A stretch of 64,000 nucleotides of DNA, taken from positions 3,052,718 through 3,116,717 of the forward strand of contig NC_041004.1 of NCBI RefSeq assembly GCF_004193775.1, in the 5' to 3' direction. The notes beneath the pieces were generated by a model. The model made no database searches. It saw only the letters and a program-made list of their open reading frames with translations, and had not been told where the DNA came from. How positions within the stretch are numbered: the stretch's first letter is position 1; each line of letters starts with the position of its first letter. Source of the DNA: Glycine soja (lineage: Eukaryota > Streptophyta > Magnoliopsida > Fabales > Fabaceae). Made by a program: the position numbers and the translations under genes. Shown in pieces: positions 1 to 11,692 of the stretch.

Positions 1-2340
1 CGAAGGTGCCGGAGCCACAACTTCTGAATGATTACAGGCCTATTTCACTGATAGGGTGCATCTATAAGATAGTGGCAAAGATACTGGCCAATCGTCTGAT
101 GAAGGTTATGCCTTCCATCATTGATGAAAGACAATCCGCATTCATCGAAGGAAGGCATTTGCTTCATAGTGCGGTGATAACAAACGAGGTAGTCGATGAA
201 GCAAGGAAAGGCCAAAAGCCTTGCATTGTTTTTAAAGTCGATTATGAGAAGGCCTATGACTCAATATCATGGAATTTTCTACTGTATATGTTAAGAAGGA
301 TGGGATTCGGTGACAAATGGATTGATGGATGCTTAAAGTCTGCTTCTATTTCAATACTGGTGAATGGCAGTCCCACGCAGGAGTTCATCCCACAGAGAGG
401 ACTAAGGTAAGGGGATCCACTAGCACCCTTGTTATTTAATATCGTCGCTGAAGCTTTAAATGGGCTAGTAAGAACAGCTGTGGGGAGTAATTTATACAGG
501 GGATTTCCAGTGGTTCAAACAATGTGGACATTAGCTTCCTCCAATACGCAGATGACACAATATTCTTCGGGGAGGCTACCATGATGAACATCAAAGCAAT
601 CAAAGCAATCTTGAGGGCTTTCGAACTTGTATCGGGACTCAAAATCAATTTTGTAAAAAGTAGTTTTGGAGCATTTGGTATGTCAGAACAGTGGAAACTT
701 GAAGCAGCCAATTACCTCAATTGTAGCCTACTGTCCTTTCCTTTTACCTATCTAGACATCCCTATTGGAGCTAATCCAAGAAGAAGTCTGATGTGGGATC
801 CTCTAATCGCCAAGTGTGAGAGAAAATTAGCGAGATGGAAGCAAAGACACATTTCTTTTGGGGGGAGAGTGACTCTCATAAAATCTGTCTTAACATCCAT
901 TCCTATATATTTCTTTTCTTTTTTCAGGGTTCCTAAAAAGGTGATAGACAAGCTGATTTGCTTACAGAGAAAATTCTTATGGGGAGGTGATGCGGATCAT
1001 CACAAGATAGCCTGGGTCAAATGGGATACCGTGTGCCTTCCAAAGGAGAAAGGGGGGTTGGGGATCAAGGATATAAACACTTTCAATATTGCACTACTTG
1101 CAAAATGGAAGTGGAGTCTATTTCAGCAGCAAGGAGCACTTTTGGCCAGGGTTTTGGAATCCAAATATGGCGGGTGGAGGAGCTTGGGCGATGCACCAAC
1201 AACCAACAATGAATCTATTTGGTGGAGGGATTTAAAAAGGGTATTACAGCATCCGGAGTATGGCGAGCCATTATCGAGGAGTATAGAGTGGAGGGTTGGA
1301 TGTGGTGACCATATTAAGTTTTGGGAGGATCAATGGATAGGTGAAGACAGATCATTAGCAGCAAAGTATCCCAGGTTGTACCTCATTTCTAGTCAGCAAA
1401 ATCACACCATTCAGCAGATGGGGGCTTGTAAGGATATAGGATGGGAATGGGAGCTTAGTTGGAGGAGACCGTTGTTTGATAATGAGTTAGGCATGGCTGT
1501 CGCTTTTCTAAACGATGTGGACAGCAAGCAAATTCAGCCAGACAGAAAAGATGAGTGGTTGGGGGTGGCAGATCCTAGTGGCCATTATTCCGCAAGAAGT
1601 GCTTACATCATGATGAGGGAGATTGCAGCAGAAGGGGCAGAGCTGTCAGCTTTTGAGGAACTATGGAAGACAAAGGCACCAAATAAAGTATTAGCTTTCG
1701 CTTGGAGGTTACTTAGAGATCGACTACCTACAAGGGCAAACCTTCACAGACGACAGGTGGAATTAAATGATAGGAGTTGCGTGTTTTGCAGTAATCTGGA
1801 GGAGAATACAGGTCATGTGTTTTTTCATTGCAGCAAAATCAGTCCACTGTGGTGGGAATCGATGTCTTGGGTGAATTGCGTGGGTCCTCTCCCGCAAAAC
1901 CCAAAACATAATTTCCTTCAACATATATTTGGGGTGGCTGAGGTTGTAAAGGTCAACAGGTGGAAGTGTTGGTGGCTAGCGTTGACATGGTTTATTTGGC
2001 AGCAGCGGAACAACATTATCTTTTCCAACGACTTATTCAATGCTAACAAAATCATGGATGATGCACTCTTTATTATGGACTTGGCTTCGTAACTTAGAGA
2101 AGGATTTTGAGACAAGCTTCAACCATTGGTCGACCAATCTTCGATTAGCTTTTATGAGTTAGAGTAGGAGTATCATGTTACAGTTTTGTTCAAATTATGT
2201 AATTCTGATTTCAGGCTTGGGTTCCTATCAAGACTGCAGCAAGTCTGATCTGGAACCTAGTGCTTGACATCACTATTTGTAAGCTTAGTACCTCTGGTAC
2301 TCATCTAATATTACTTCTACTTTTGCTGAGCAAAAAAAAA
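1..2340 (+). mobile_element. Degenerate LINE (non-LTR retrotransposon), reverse transcriptase to 3' tail
   Basis: The window opens inside ORF2 of a plant L1-type LINE. Visible reverse transcriptase blocks are NDYRPISLIG near 27-56, DYEKAYDS near 240-263, a PQRGLR-x-GDPLAP block near 391-427 and QYADDT near 540-557. A zinc-knuckle zf-RVT region follows near 1776-1835 (SCVFC, then GHVFFHC). ORF2 is broken: a TAA at 408-410 stands where the family has CAA (Gln), a one-base loss near 510-515 shifts frame before the YADD box, and another shift near 2065-2075 precedes the terminal NLEKDFET segment, whose frame ends at TAG 2160-2162. A short 3' UTR and an A-run (2332-2340) mark the 3' end. The endonuclease half lies outside the window. 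It is inactive, and sits antisense in an intron of the TsaD-like gene at 2585-7105. Confidence 0.9.
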
Positions 2341-2584
2341 GAAATGATGTGAATGAGAGGGAAAAAAGATAATACCATACAGAATGTGGCAACCAGACAT
2401 TTCTTCAATTCAGAATGTTTTTATATTAAATTAAATTTGTGCTGCTAACAACTACATTAGAGAAAGCTAATAGGATATGGAATAAATATTACATCAGGTT
2501 ATCCATCAGGATACAGCATTGTTCCGTATATTTATTTTTAAAAATAACAAATCTATTAACAAACAACTTCAAATATTTACTTAC

Positions 2585-5500
2585 ATCTTTTTGGACTCAA
2601 TTGCCAGACGTACTTGGGTTTTTAGACCAGCATAGGAAAAATTGCAGTCTTTGTGCTGCTTCATTGGAATCTAGAATGACAAGGTAATAAACTTAAATCT
2701 CCACTAGAAGCACAACATCTGCCATGGCAATGTCAGAAAAGGATAGATATTCAACCTAAGGCAACAATCACGGGCTAGGGAAAGGGAGAGGAATATAATA
2801 TTGTGCAGCTAACTTACAGAAAACTTGACTGATTCAGCATTACCCTCCATAGCAAGCTTCTCAATAGCAGGACCACCACTTCTCCTCAAATCCAGTCCGA
2901 GCCATTTTGCTGTCTTGTCATATGCCTCACCGATAGCATCATCTATCGTAGTTCCAAGTTGTATGTACTGCCCAAGATCACGAGCAAGAACGAGTAAATT
3001 GTGTCCCCCTATAAATACAATTCCCACAAGTTAGCCTAGTGTATTTGTACCTGAAAAATATATAGTCAGCAGTGGCTGTATCAAATCACAAGTTTGCAAT
3101 ACACTGGACTGTTCAGAAACTACACCACAAGAATCACCTCTACATAAATGACATTTATCACAATTATGTGCCCAAATTTAGGAAAGTGTCTGGAAGGGTG
3201 ACATGTGAGTGCAAGAAACAAAGCATATATGAGAAAATGTAGGAAAGTGGGAACAAGACAGAGAGAAAGAGAGAGAATAAAAGTAAGCAGAGAAAAAGAG
3301 AGAGAGAGATGAAGAGCATGAGTTCAGAGAATGTGTTCCTAAGATTGTTCCTGATTGATTCTACCATATATACATGATATGCTACCACATATATCTAACA
3401 TACATCACAAATATACATGCACATGGAATATCTAAAGCACATTCTTATAAATGGCATTACCTTGTGAAATATGTTAGTTTTGTACATTTCTTTGTACATC
3501 ATCAAACTTTCCTGATGTATCAAGCTGCATACTACTCATTCAAATTTCAAAACCGTCAAAAATTGACCTGGCTTAATTTATTTATACCACATGGATCTTA
3601 TTACCCAAGCATGCTATAAATTCCAAATTCTTTAAAACATGAAAAAAGAACTAGAAACAAGAAACAATGATTTTATGATCCAAGGAATAAAGATAGATCA
3701 GGTGTGAGGAAGAAAAATTCCAGCATGAGTGCTTCTTGACTAACAAAACTAAAACCCAAAACTAGGAATGATACCTGAAATAAGTAGGGCCATGAATGGA
3801 AACTGCAAATCTTTCTCAATTAACCTATAACAAAAAGATAACTATGACTCACAACAAAAAAAATAATTTCTTATGGAACACTAAAGGGTGCAGAGAAATT
3901 GTAGAAGAAAACAATAAAAAGAAACTAAAGGTGTGTTTGATACTTTGATTGAGTTTTGTTTTTTTGTTTTAAAATCTATTCTATAAATAATTTTCAAAAA
4001 ATAGAAGTTAAAGTATAAGAGAAGATGTGAGTAATAGAAAACTAAAAATACAAAACAAAAACAACTTAAGAGATATTTTGATTTTCTGGTTTTAAAAACT
4101 AAGAGATATTAGTTTTGAAAACAGTTTTCCAAATCAACTATTATCAAACAAGTTTTTATTGCTTTTCTGTTTTTAAAAATAGGAAATAACAGACTATACA
4201 TAGCCATTTCAATTGTTGATAGCATGCCTCCGCATCCATCTATTAGTAGAAGATTAACATATTCAGTAAAGAACTATAACTTTACCTGGCAACCAGAGCA
4301 TGAGCTTCCATGTGATGTATGCCAATAATTGGTAAATTAAATCCGCCAGCAATTTTCCGGGCTTTCTGCACCCCCACTGCATTTAGCAAGACAAAGACAA
4401 AGACGGAAGATATACATAATTAACACCAATAATTCCTCAAAAGCAGAAGAAAGACAAGAAAAGTGAATGAAGTCATGGATAATTATGACTGTAATATTTA
4501 TCTTTTATTATTATTCTTCTAAATACAAAATGTATTCATTCTTCTAAATATAACGATCAAAGATGATCAGTGTTCTCACTCAAACAATTTGCAAGCCTAT
4601 TCTTAAAGTTTCTTGACTTCATGCATTACCACGAAGGCAGAGACTCAAACCAGGACCAATAGTAACAGCAACAGCAGTAAGATCCTTCTCGGTCAGATAA
4701 GCTTTATCAAGGGCTTCTTGCACAACCTATAATGAATAAGAAAAAAGGTTAAGCCCAAACCAATAATACTCTAGAAAGGGATAGAGAGAGAAAGAGAGTC
4801 AAAGAAAAAAGTATAAGAAGCCATATTAGAAATCGATTTGAGAATCTGGTGGCACCCTCCAAACATCATTCTACGGCACCCAATGTAACTCAGAAGTTAC
4901 TTACATTCCACCAGGGTTATGTTTGAAGGAATATTCCACCAGCAACCTAGACAAGCACTAGGAACAACAAAGATTTATAGCATTGAAGTGCATTATACGC
5001 AATGCAATATTTATAAATAAATAGTTGAATGCAGATAAATAAATAAAGTTTACAGAAGGGAACTACAATGGATGTATGCGGCCACTTTGTGGAAAGGTTC
5101 CAAAAACTAGTATGTGAACAAATAATACTCAAGACATACCTTGCGTGCCCTGACCTACCTATACAAAATGTGTTCTAGCTGGGATATATAAAGAAAAGGA
5201 CAGGAATGATGTACCTGGTCTATAACTTTTGAGTGAGCTTCTTCTGCCATTTTTGGAGCAACACCTCCATATTTCGCAAGCAGGTCTGCCTTAATTTGGA
5301 GAAGTTACATAGTTAGAAAGAAAAAAGAGGTATGTTAGGTAGCTGAAAGATGACGAATATAAAATCAAGTGGCTAATAAGAATAAAGCTTATAATTTTTT
5401 TAGGATAAAGGGAAAGAAGCTACCAATGGGTTGTGATCTGTCCATTATTAGTAGCAGGAATCATTACCACTGCCTAATTATAGATGTATGAACAAATTAA

Positions 5501-7105
5501 CACTAAAGACATCTAATTATTTTCTTTATTTAAATTTTAAACTTTTCATTTTATGGAAAATATAAGGTGATATTCTTTCCTGATGAGCACATGTACAACA
5601 GTAAAAGATTACATCAAATGTTTGGAAGATCATTTTTATGCATTACACCCATTGTAAAGATTTTATAAGATTAAATGCTGTAGTTTTCAATTCCAATACA
5701 AAAGTGATTAAACATTTAACATTATTGAGTTCATGAAGAAACAAGTGAAAACAACAATATTTCTAAAGGCATCCAATAGAACATAAGCATTTTCATGTTC
5801 AATGAAATCAAGTGCTTAATAAAAAAATACGTGACTCAGATTATTAGTGATTAATCATTACACAGAAAGTGTAATCACAATTCACAACAGATTGACACCC
5901 TCTTCCCACACATCTCAAAATGATCAATAAAACTTTTCAGAAGCATCAAAATCATTTTAACCAAACAACAAAGAAAATTACCTGTGCAATTTGCTTACTT
6001 GGTTTTTGCTTTTACTTTGTCACATTATTATATCTTATTATGCTTCCCTAGAATGCCCCTTCTATGTTCTTTTTCTGGCCTGGGATATGCATATAGCATT
6101 ACCACATTCAAAGAAAGTCTCACCCACCCATCTGATATCTAAGCTGATGCACCACCGAAAATGCTCTAGAGCAAAATTTTCAAATACAAGCAGTAAGCAT
6201 GACCAACCTTTCTAATACCAAATGTTCAAAGCAATCTAACCCCCACCCCCCCCCCCCCCCCCGGAAAAAAAAAAAAGCTTCTCTATCTATCTATCTCTGA
6301 CCAACTGCCACTTTGAAATTTCCTTAGTTAAAAAAACTTTCTAATTTTAAAACATAGTATATATAAAGTTTCAGGTATTTGAATTAATTTCTTAATAAAG
6401 GCAAAAGCTCACGCATGCACACACAAAATTGGTGTTGAGGAAACAAGAACTAAAAAAATATATCATACTAATTGCAACTTTTAAACTCAAGTTTGTTTCA
6501 ATTTATTTAGTTTTTTGTAAAAGTAATCGTTTTCATCTCTTTCAAAACCTCTATTCAGGAAACTGCAAACTTGAAATATTATCTTCATTTAACCAATCCA
6601 AACTCGCACAAACCAATCATCAATTAATATTCCCCACTCAAAACAGGTAATGGGAATAATTCAGCATCAATTTCACCAAAATCCACAATTTTTTCACACT
6701 TGACTGAGAAAAACCACGAAAGCAAATTCAGCACATACAATACGACACCGTACCTGAGAAGACACTACTTGGCTGAGAATTTCACCGTCACTTCTCACCT
6801 ATACAGCACACACAAAAGAAATTAAACGACAAACCAAACCATCAAACGCAAAAAAATAAGAAAGAATGAAAAAAAGCGAAGGCAAGATTACTTACGACAG
6901 CAGCGGCGGTATCGTCGCAGCTGGTTTCGATGCCCAAAACGACAACATCGCCGTCACGTTTCGATGCGGCGAGCGACGATTTGAGTGGAAGTTGGTTTCT
7001 GCGGAAAGTGGTGAGTGCGGAGAAAAGAGAAGGTGGTGGCTTTGGGAAGAAGTTTAGGCGCGAAAGTGCTGAAGAAAACCCTAATGTAGAGAGAGAAAGT
7101 ACCAT
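2585..7105 (-). CDS. GCP1: Mitochondrial tRNA N6-adenosine threonylcarbamoyltransferase (TsaD/Kae1/Qri7 family), 5' part only
   Basis: Transfers the threonylcarbamoyl group to A37 of ANN-decoding tRNAs (t6A); the organellar version corresponds to Qri7/OSGEPL1. Coding exons on the minus strand: 7105-6896, 6798-6754, 5289-5215, 4726-4630, 4376-4286, 3824-3775, 3008-2818, 2670-2585. All join in phase at GT-AG introns and give 281 codons plus two bases. Residues 1-50 are Ser/Arg-rich with few acidic residues, a likely mitochondrial presequence. The core starts at [12 protein letters not shown] (55-66). GIHHMEAH (161-168) supplies the HxxxH metal ligands, and ISGGHNLL is the ATP-binding loop. The family is usually about 400-480 residues in plants, so the C-terminal third lies left of base 1, beyond the LINE. 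The ATG at 7105 is chosen because the longer frame upstream opens only with GTG. Partial at the window edge; no inactivating lesion seen. Confidence 0.9.
3929..4160. repeat. Possible MITE in an intron of the TsaD-like gene
   Basis: About 230 bp of AT-rich sequence has imperfect inverted ends: GTGTGTTTGATACTTTGATT near 3931-3951, and the complement of a matching TATCAAACAAG block near 4143-4153. Similar short elements with TGTTTGATA ends are common in plant introns. No convincing target duplication could be read, so the superfamily (hAT or PIF/Harbinger) is open. Confidence 0.35.
6238..6296. repeat. Homopolymer C run, A run and TCTA microsatellite
   Basis: Directly visible: CCCCA followed by 17 consecutive C (6246-6262), two G, 12 A (6265-6276), then a short TCTA repeat. 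It lies in the intron between coding exons 2 and 3 of the TsaD-like gene. Such a C tract is unusual in this AT-rich DNA and its exact length may be unreliable. Confidence 0.85.
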
Positions 7106-7230
7106 TGTCAGAGAAGATGAAGCACTGGAGAGTGCAGACAACGTTTTTCCACGGAAAGGGACGATCTTTTTACCAAAGACAATCACGCTAGAGTGGGGTA
7201 AAATATTATTATGAATAGTAAAACTCACTA

Positions 7231-9110
7231 AATATTTTTTTTAACTGAATCCTGGTGCTAAATTTTTAATGTAGTTGTATACTCAATATTCAATTTTGGG
7301 TATTGATTTTTAGAGAAAAAAGATAATACTCTCTTAGTGGAAAAAAGTTATATTCAATCATAATCTATTTATCATGATAAATTTATAAATTTTTAAAATA
7401 TTATCTTAATATAATTCAAATAATGATGTATAATTAAATGATAATATAAATTATTTAACATAATGAGTACATAAACATTAAACTCTTACTTTTATTTAGT
7501 CATCTTCTAATATTTAGTTAATTAAATAATCATTCCTAAATTATATATAGGTTAAAAAAATATAATATTGTATTTTTTAATAAGAAAGAGTTTTATTAAT
7601 AATATAATTATTTGAGTTGAGCATTAAGTTATACGTATTGTAGGCTATTCAAAAAACCTCAGAAATATATTTATTCATCCGCCTGTAGGGATGTTTATAG
7701 TTATGGGTCATTCTGGAATTCAAATTGATCAAATCTGATTCAAAGAGTTTTGATTGAATCATTTATGTATTTGGTTTGATTTTTTATTGGGTCATTTAGG
7801 TATTTTGATCAAAATCGAACCAAATTGATCAAAACTGTATAAGTTGAGTTATAAGTTTAAATTTATAGATTCAAAATTTTTATAATTGTTTGATTTGACT
7901 TTAAATAATATTAATATTGAAAGTCTAAAAATCACTAGTGTTTGACCTTATTAAAATATTACTTTTAGAGAACATTATTATTTGTTTTATCTTTTTTTCA
8001 TATATATTTTTTCTGTCATATTTATAATATTAATTATCATATTGTAAGAAATAATGTGATTCAAGTTATTACAGTAAATCTTGTATTTTTTAAATTTATA
8101 TTAGTCTATTTTAAAATATTATGTTAATGATATTAAATGAATCAATTTTATTATTTTTAGACATTTGAGGACTATTTTAAATGTATTAGATATTTGGATG
8201 AATTATGATATAAAATAATAATTAAAAATCAAATTTAAATAAGTATGACATCATAAAAAATTTCATCATAACACCACCCAGAATCAAACCCATTATCAGT
8301 TGTTATAATGAAAGAAAAAAAACACACACTACACATAGATATTCTGTTGTATAAGCCCATGTGGGTCTCAATTTTCATACATAATAATATAATATTCTTT
8401 TTTTGAAGGAAATACATAATATAATATATAATACCCATAGTTTCTAACTTCAAATTAGATAAGAGGCTAATGTTGTTAAATATATACAAAAAATAACAAA
8501 AAAATGTTTCATGTTCTTAAATTCATTTTATTTTTTTATCTAAAAAAATAAAAAAATTAATAATTTTTGTTGTCTTTATTAATTCTTTTTTTTAAGCTCC
8601 TGTAAAATAAATTATTTTTGCTCCCTCTATCTTGAAAACATTAGGCCGTGTGTTTAGTGTCTCTTCTTTTTTCTATTTTAGTTGATTTTTTAATAACTAT
8701 AAAAAATTCTCATTATTATAACTTTATTTCATATTTTAAAGAAAATAACAAAATATATTATCACTGTTTCTTAAAATTCTTAATTAAAAGCATGAAATAT
8801 GTCAAAAAAATATTTTCTAATTATTAATAAATATATTAATCAATTGAAAATAGAATCAGATAAGAAATTTGTAAACCTCAAGCTATCTTTGTATCTTTTA
8901 TATATTCAAGACTATGAGGAGATGTACTTGCAATTTTTTAGAATTGGAAGTATCATAATGAGTAGGACGGCAATAGAAGCTTAGAGAAGGAGAATGGAGA
9001 ACACCTAAAATTTTCTTAGATATACACACCTTCTAATTTTTTTTCGTTCTTTTTTCTGTAAGAATATAATTTAGACGACTATTAATTGCAAGCATAATTT
9101 AATATTTTTA
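7231..9110. other. AT-rich intergenic stretch, no gene recognised
   Basis: Long A/T tracts with stops in all frames. Some GATCAAA/TTTGATC-like repetition occurs near 7720-7830. No protein similarity or RNA structure was recognised. The left part should contain the promoter of the TsaD-like gene. Confidence 0.6.
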
Positions 9111-9118
9111 ATTTCTAG

Positions 9119-9790
9119 GGTTAGAAAAAGAACGTGGTGGACATGGATTCAAGCATCTCTCCAGCAAGTAAGCATATGATAAAACATTTTTAATATTAAA
9201 TTGTGTGCAGGTAAGCATATGATAAAACATTTTTAATATTAAATTGTGTTAAAAAAATATGTTATATAAACTAATTGTGCGTAATTGTTGTATTCTAAAA
9301 TCAAGAATTGATCTCAAGAATCTTCTTTATAATTAAAACACGTTGTTCAATTTCATGATTAACTTTTTTTTATCAGAATTCTAAGATAAACTATTAATCC
9401 TTCTTTCAAAATCCTTCTATTAATTAATTGGTAAATTCTTAGAAAAAGATTCGCTCTAGCTAATAGCAATAGCAAATCATTTGGGTTTGTTTGTGTTATG
9501 CATGCAGTGTGAGAAATTTAAGGAATCTGGGGTACCTGGGTTTCATCATGGTTGCACGAAGGAACACAAAGTTCATAATGAATTTACAGTTTGTTTGGTG
9601 ACCCTACTCACAACACGTGTGAAAGGTACGTGTGCATAGTCTCCCATGAGGGTATAAGTCGTTGGACAAGCACATAGATCAACAATAAGGAAAAGAGTAC
9701 CTTTCCCCATATTGATCGATCTATTTAATTTATTCATAAGAGTCTTAAATTTGAATGTAAATAAATTATTTCGGTTGCTCATAAATATAT
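9119..9790 (+). pseudogene. DUF1442-derived chimeric locus, copy 1 (decayed)
   Basis: A first exon-like block (9119-9167) follows a TTTCTAG acceptor and encodes an ERGGHGFKHL-like string. A second block begins at 9508 after TGCAG with CEKFKESGVP, which matches exon 2 of DUF1442 genes. Beyond that the DUF1442 frame is lost by a small deletion, so HHGC replaces the family's LLSAMAAGW. The 3' flank (9650-9790) matches the flanks of the copies at 34.6-34.77 kb and 35.85-36.0 kb. Compared with copy 3 (36026-36466), one base is missing at the exon 1 donor, which throws the joined frame out. A 43-bp tandem duplication sits in the intron. Treated as a relic; expression is untested. Confidence 0.6.
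9168..9249 (+). repeat. 43-bp tandem duplication spanning a splice donor
   Basis: The segment starting GTAAGCATATGATAAAAC at 9168-9210 is repeated from 9211. The junction reads TGTGCAG|GTAAGC, an acceptor directly abutting a donor. It lies in the intron of the DUF1442-derived copy 1. Confidence 0.9.
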
Positions 9791-9799
9791 CTTCATATA

Positions 9800-11690
9800 A
9801 GTTTTTGCTCTTGTCTTTAGTTGAATGACTTGAATATCTAAGTTATATTATTAATGAGTTATCAAATTCCCAATTGGGTTTATGATCGAGGGATAATAAA
9901 AATATTGAATCATGCTTGATTTCATACATCTACAATTTTGTTTTTCAAATTTACATGTAGTTTCACGTAAGCTTAACTGTTGAAATAGTGTAATTAATTA
10001 GTGGGTTAAGGAAACATCCAAGAAACAAAGTCATACCCATGGGTTTATCCTTAAGTCGTAATTGAGTTTTTTTTTGTTTTTTTTTTATACCAAATTTCAT
10101 TATTTATAAAGGGAAGGGAATTTTTCAAATTTTTTTCCTATAAAATATCAATTGAGCAGTAACGATTATATATGTAAATTCGAATTCAAGTATGAATTAG
10201 ATATGAGAATGATTCTCTCAATTTCAACAAAGTGAAGCTTCAACAAATTGTTTTGAAAAACAAAGCTTATTATTTTTTTGGTAGTAGAAAGATATATCTG
10301 TACATGCATCAAACTGTAAGCCAAAGTATATATGAGCACAGCCAAAGTAATTAATTTATTTTGAAATGATCATAAGGGATCATGCTCGGATATGGTGTTC
10401 TTCTTCTAATTGTTGATCAATGAGCTGGATTCAACGACTTAGAGATATCCATCTATTTGGTATGTATTTAATTACAACATAATCTTTTTTTTTTCTATCA
10501 AAGTTTATAATTTATCAATTACTTTGTTGCATAACCATACATACATACATCATACAGCAAAAATTGTAACTACGCCAAACAAATTACCTATATGTATATC
10601 AAGAGGGAAGAAAGGTTGAAAGAAAGAGAAAAGAAAATGAAGAAGCTAAAGAAAGAAAATTATTATGTGATTGATGTGATTCTTGAAGAATTTAAAGGTT
10701 CTCACTGATCCAACTGTGACCATGTAGGATTTCAAGGCGGATTTTGGAGAACAAACGAGCTTCATGGTGTGTTACTTTACGTGTGCGTGTGAGTCTTCAT
10801 TCTCTCTTGTGTACGTGTTTAGTTATCTTCACTTTCAGTTTTTGGGTAGTCTTGAATTTGGATATCGTGTAACAGAGTACTACGGGGTAGAGTTTGGTAT
10901 ATATTTGAGTTGATAAATGGTGTGGTGATGAATGATGACAGATTAATTAACACTAGTACTAGCTAGTACTGAATGTATGTAAGAGTATTAGCATCTAATG
11001 AAATTAGCTGGAGATGATTAACACTAGATATGCATATTGTGCAGACATAGCAATATATTGAAATTAAATAAGTTTTATAGTAGGCAGCTTCGTTTCTTAC
11101 TCTTTTTTTAATTTCATATTTATTTATTTATTTATGAATATTTGTATAATTACATTTTTTTTCTCAATTTATATTTTATGCAAATTTAAAATTGTTCAGA
11201 ATTATTTATTACTTGTAAAATAGTCATATTTAAAAGCTGTCATAACTAGTAATATATTCATGTCTTTTTCAGCACTGGTTTGCTAATGTGATTCTATTTT
11301 ACTATAAAGGAATGAAAGTGTGGTTGGAATTTTTAGGAACATTCCTGCTTATGTTCTTTGTTGTAGTTCTTTAAGAGTTAATAGTCTTATTAGAAATCAT
11401 GCCCAAAGAATATTCACTTTTTCTCTTATAACCCTCGGAAGAATTCCTAATTTTCATCAATTTGTACATTTATTAAATTTCCAACAAAATTTGTGCTAGA
11501 CAACAATACTTGACATGATACTGATCTATTGAGAATGAGAATCTGGGAACTCATAGTATTATTCTCATTGTATGACATGGGACACTTGGAAGAAGAAGAG
11601 TTGGGTTGCTGTTTTTTTTTTTTTTTTTGAGGAGGGTTCTCTGTTATAAGACATAACACATGCAACTAATACACTACTATTTGGCTTCTC
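9800..11690. other. Intergenic, no gene recognised
   Basis: AT-rich DNA with a few purine-rich runs (10605-10665) and a T18 run near 11612-11629. No coding region, tRNA or transposon end was recognised. Confidence 0.55.
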
Positions 11691-11692
11691 AG

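Noticed and set aside
6866..7214. Plus-strand open frames opposite TsaD-like exon 1
   Set aside because: Antisense shadows of a GC-richer coding exon, with no family similarity.
7106..7228. N-terminal extension of the TsaD-like gene
   Set aside because: The longer open frame starts with GTG, not ATG; the ATG at 7105 gives a normal mitochondrial presequence.
9168..9249. CRISPR-like or satellite array
   Set aside because: Only two tandem units, no spacers, eukaryotic context.
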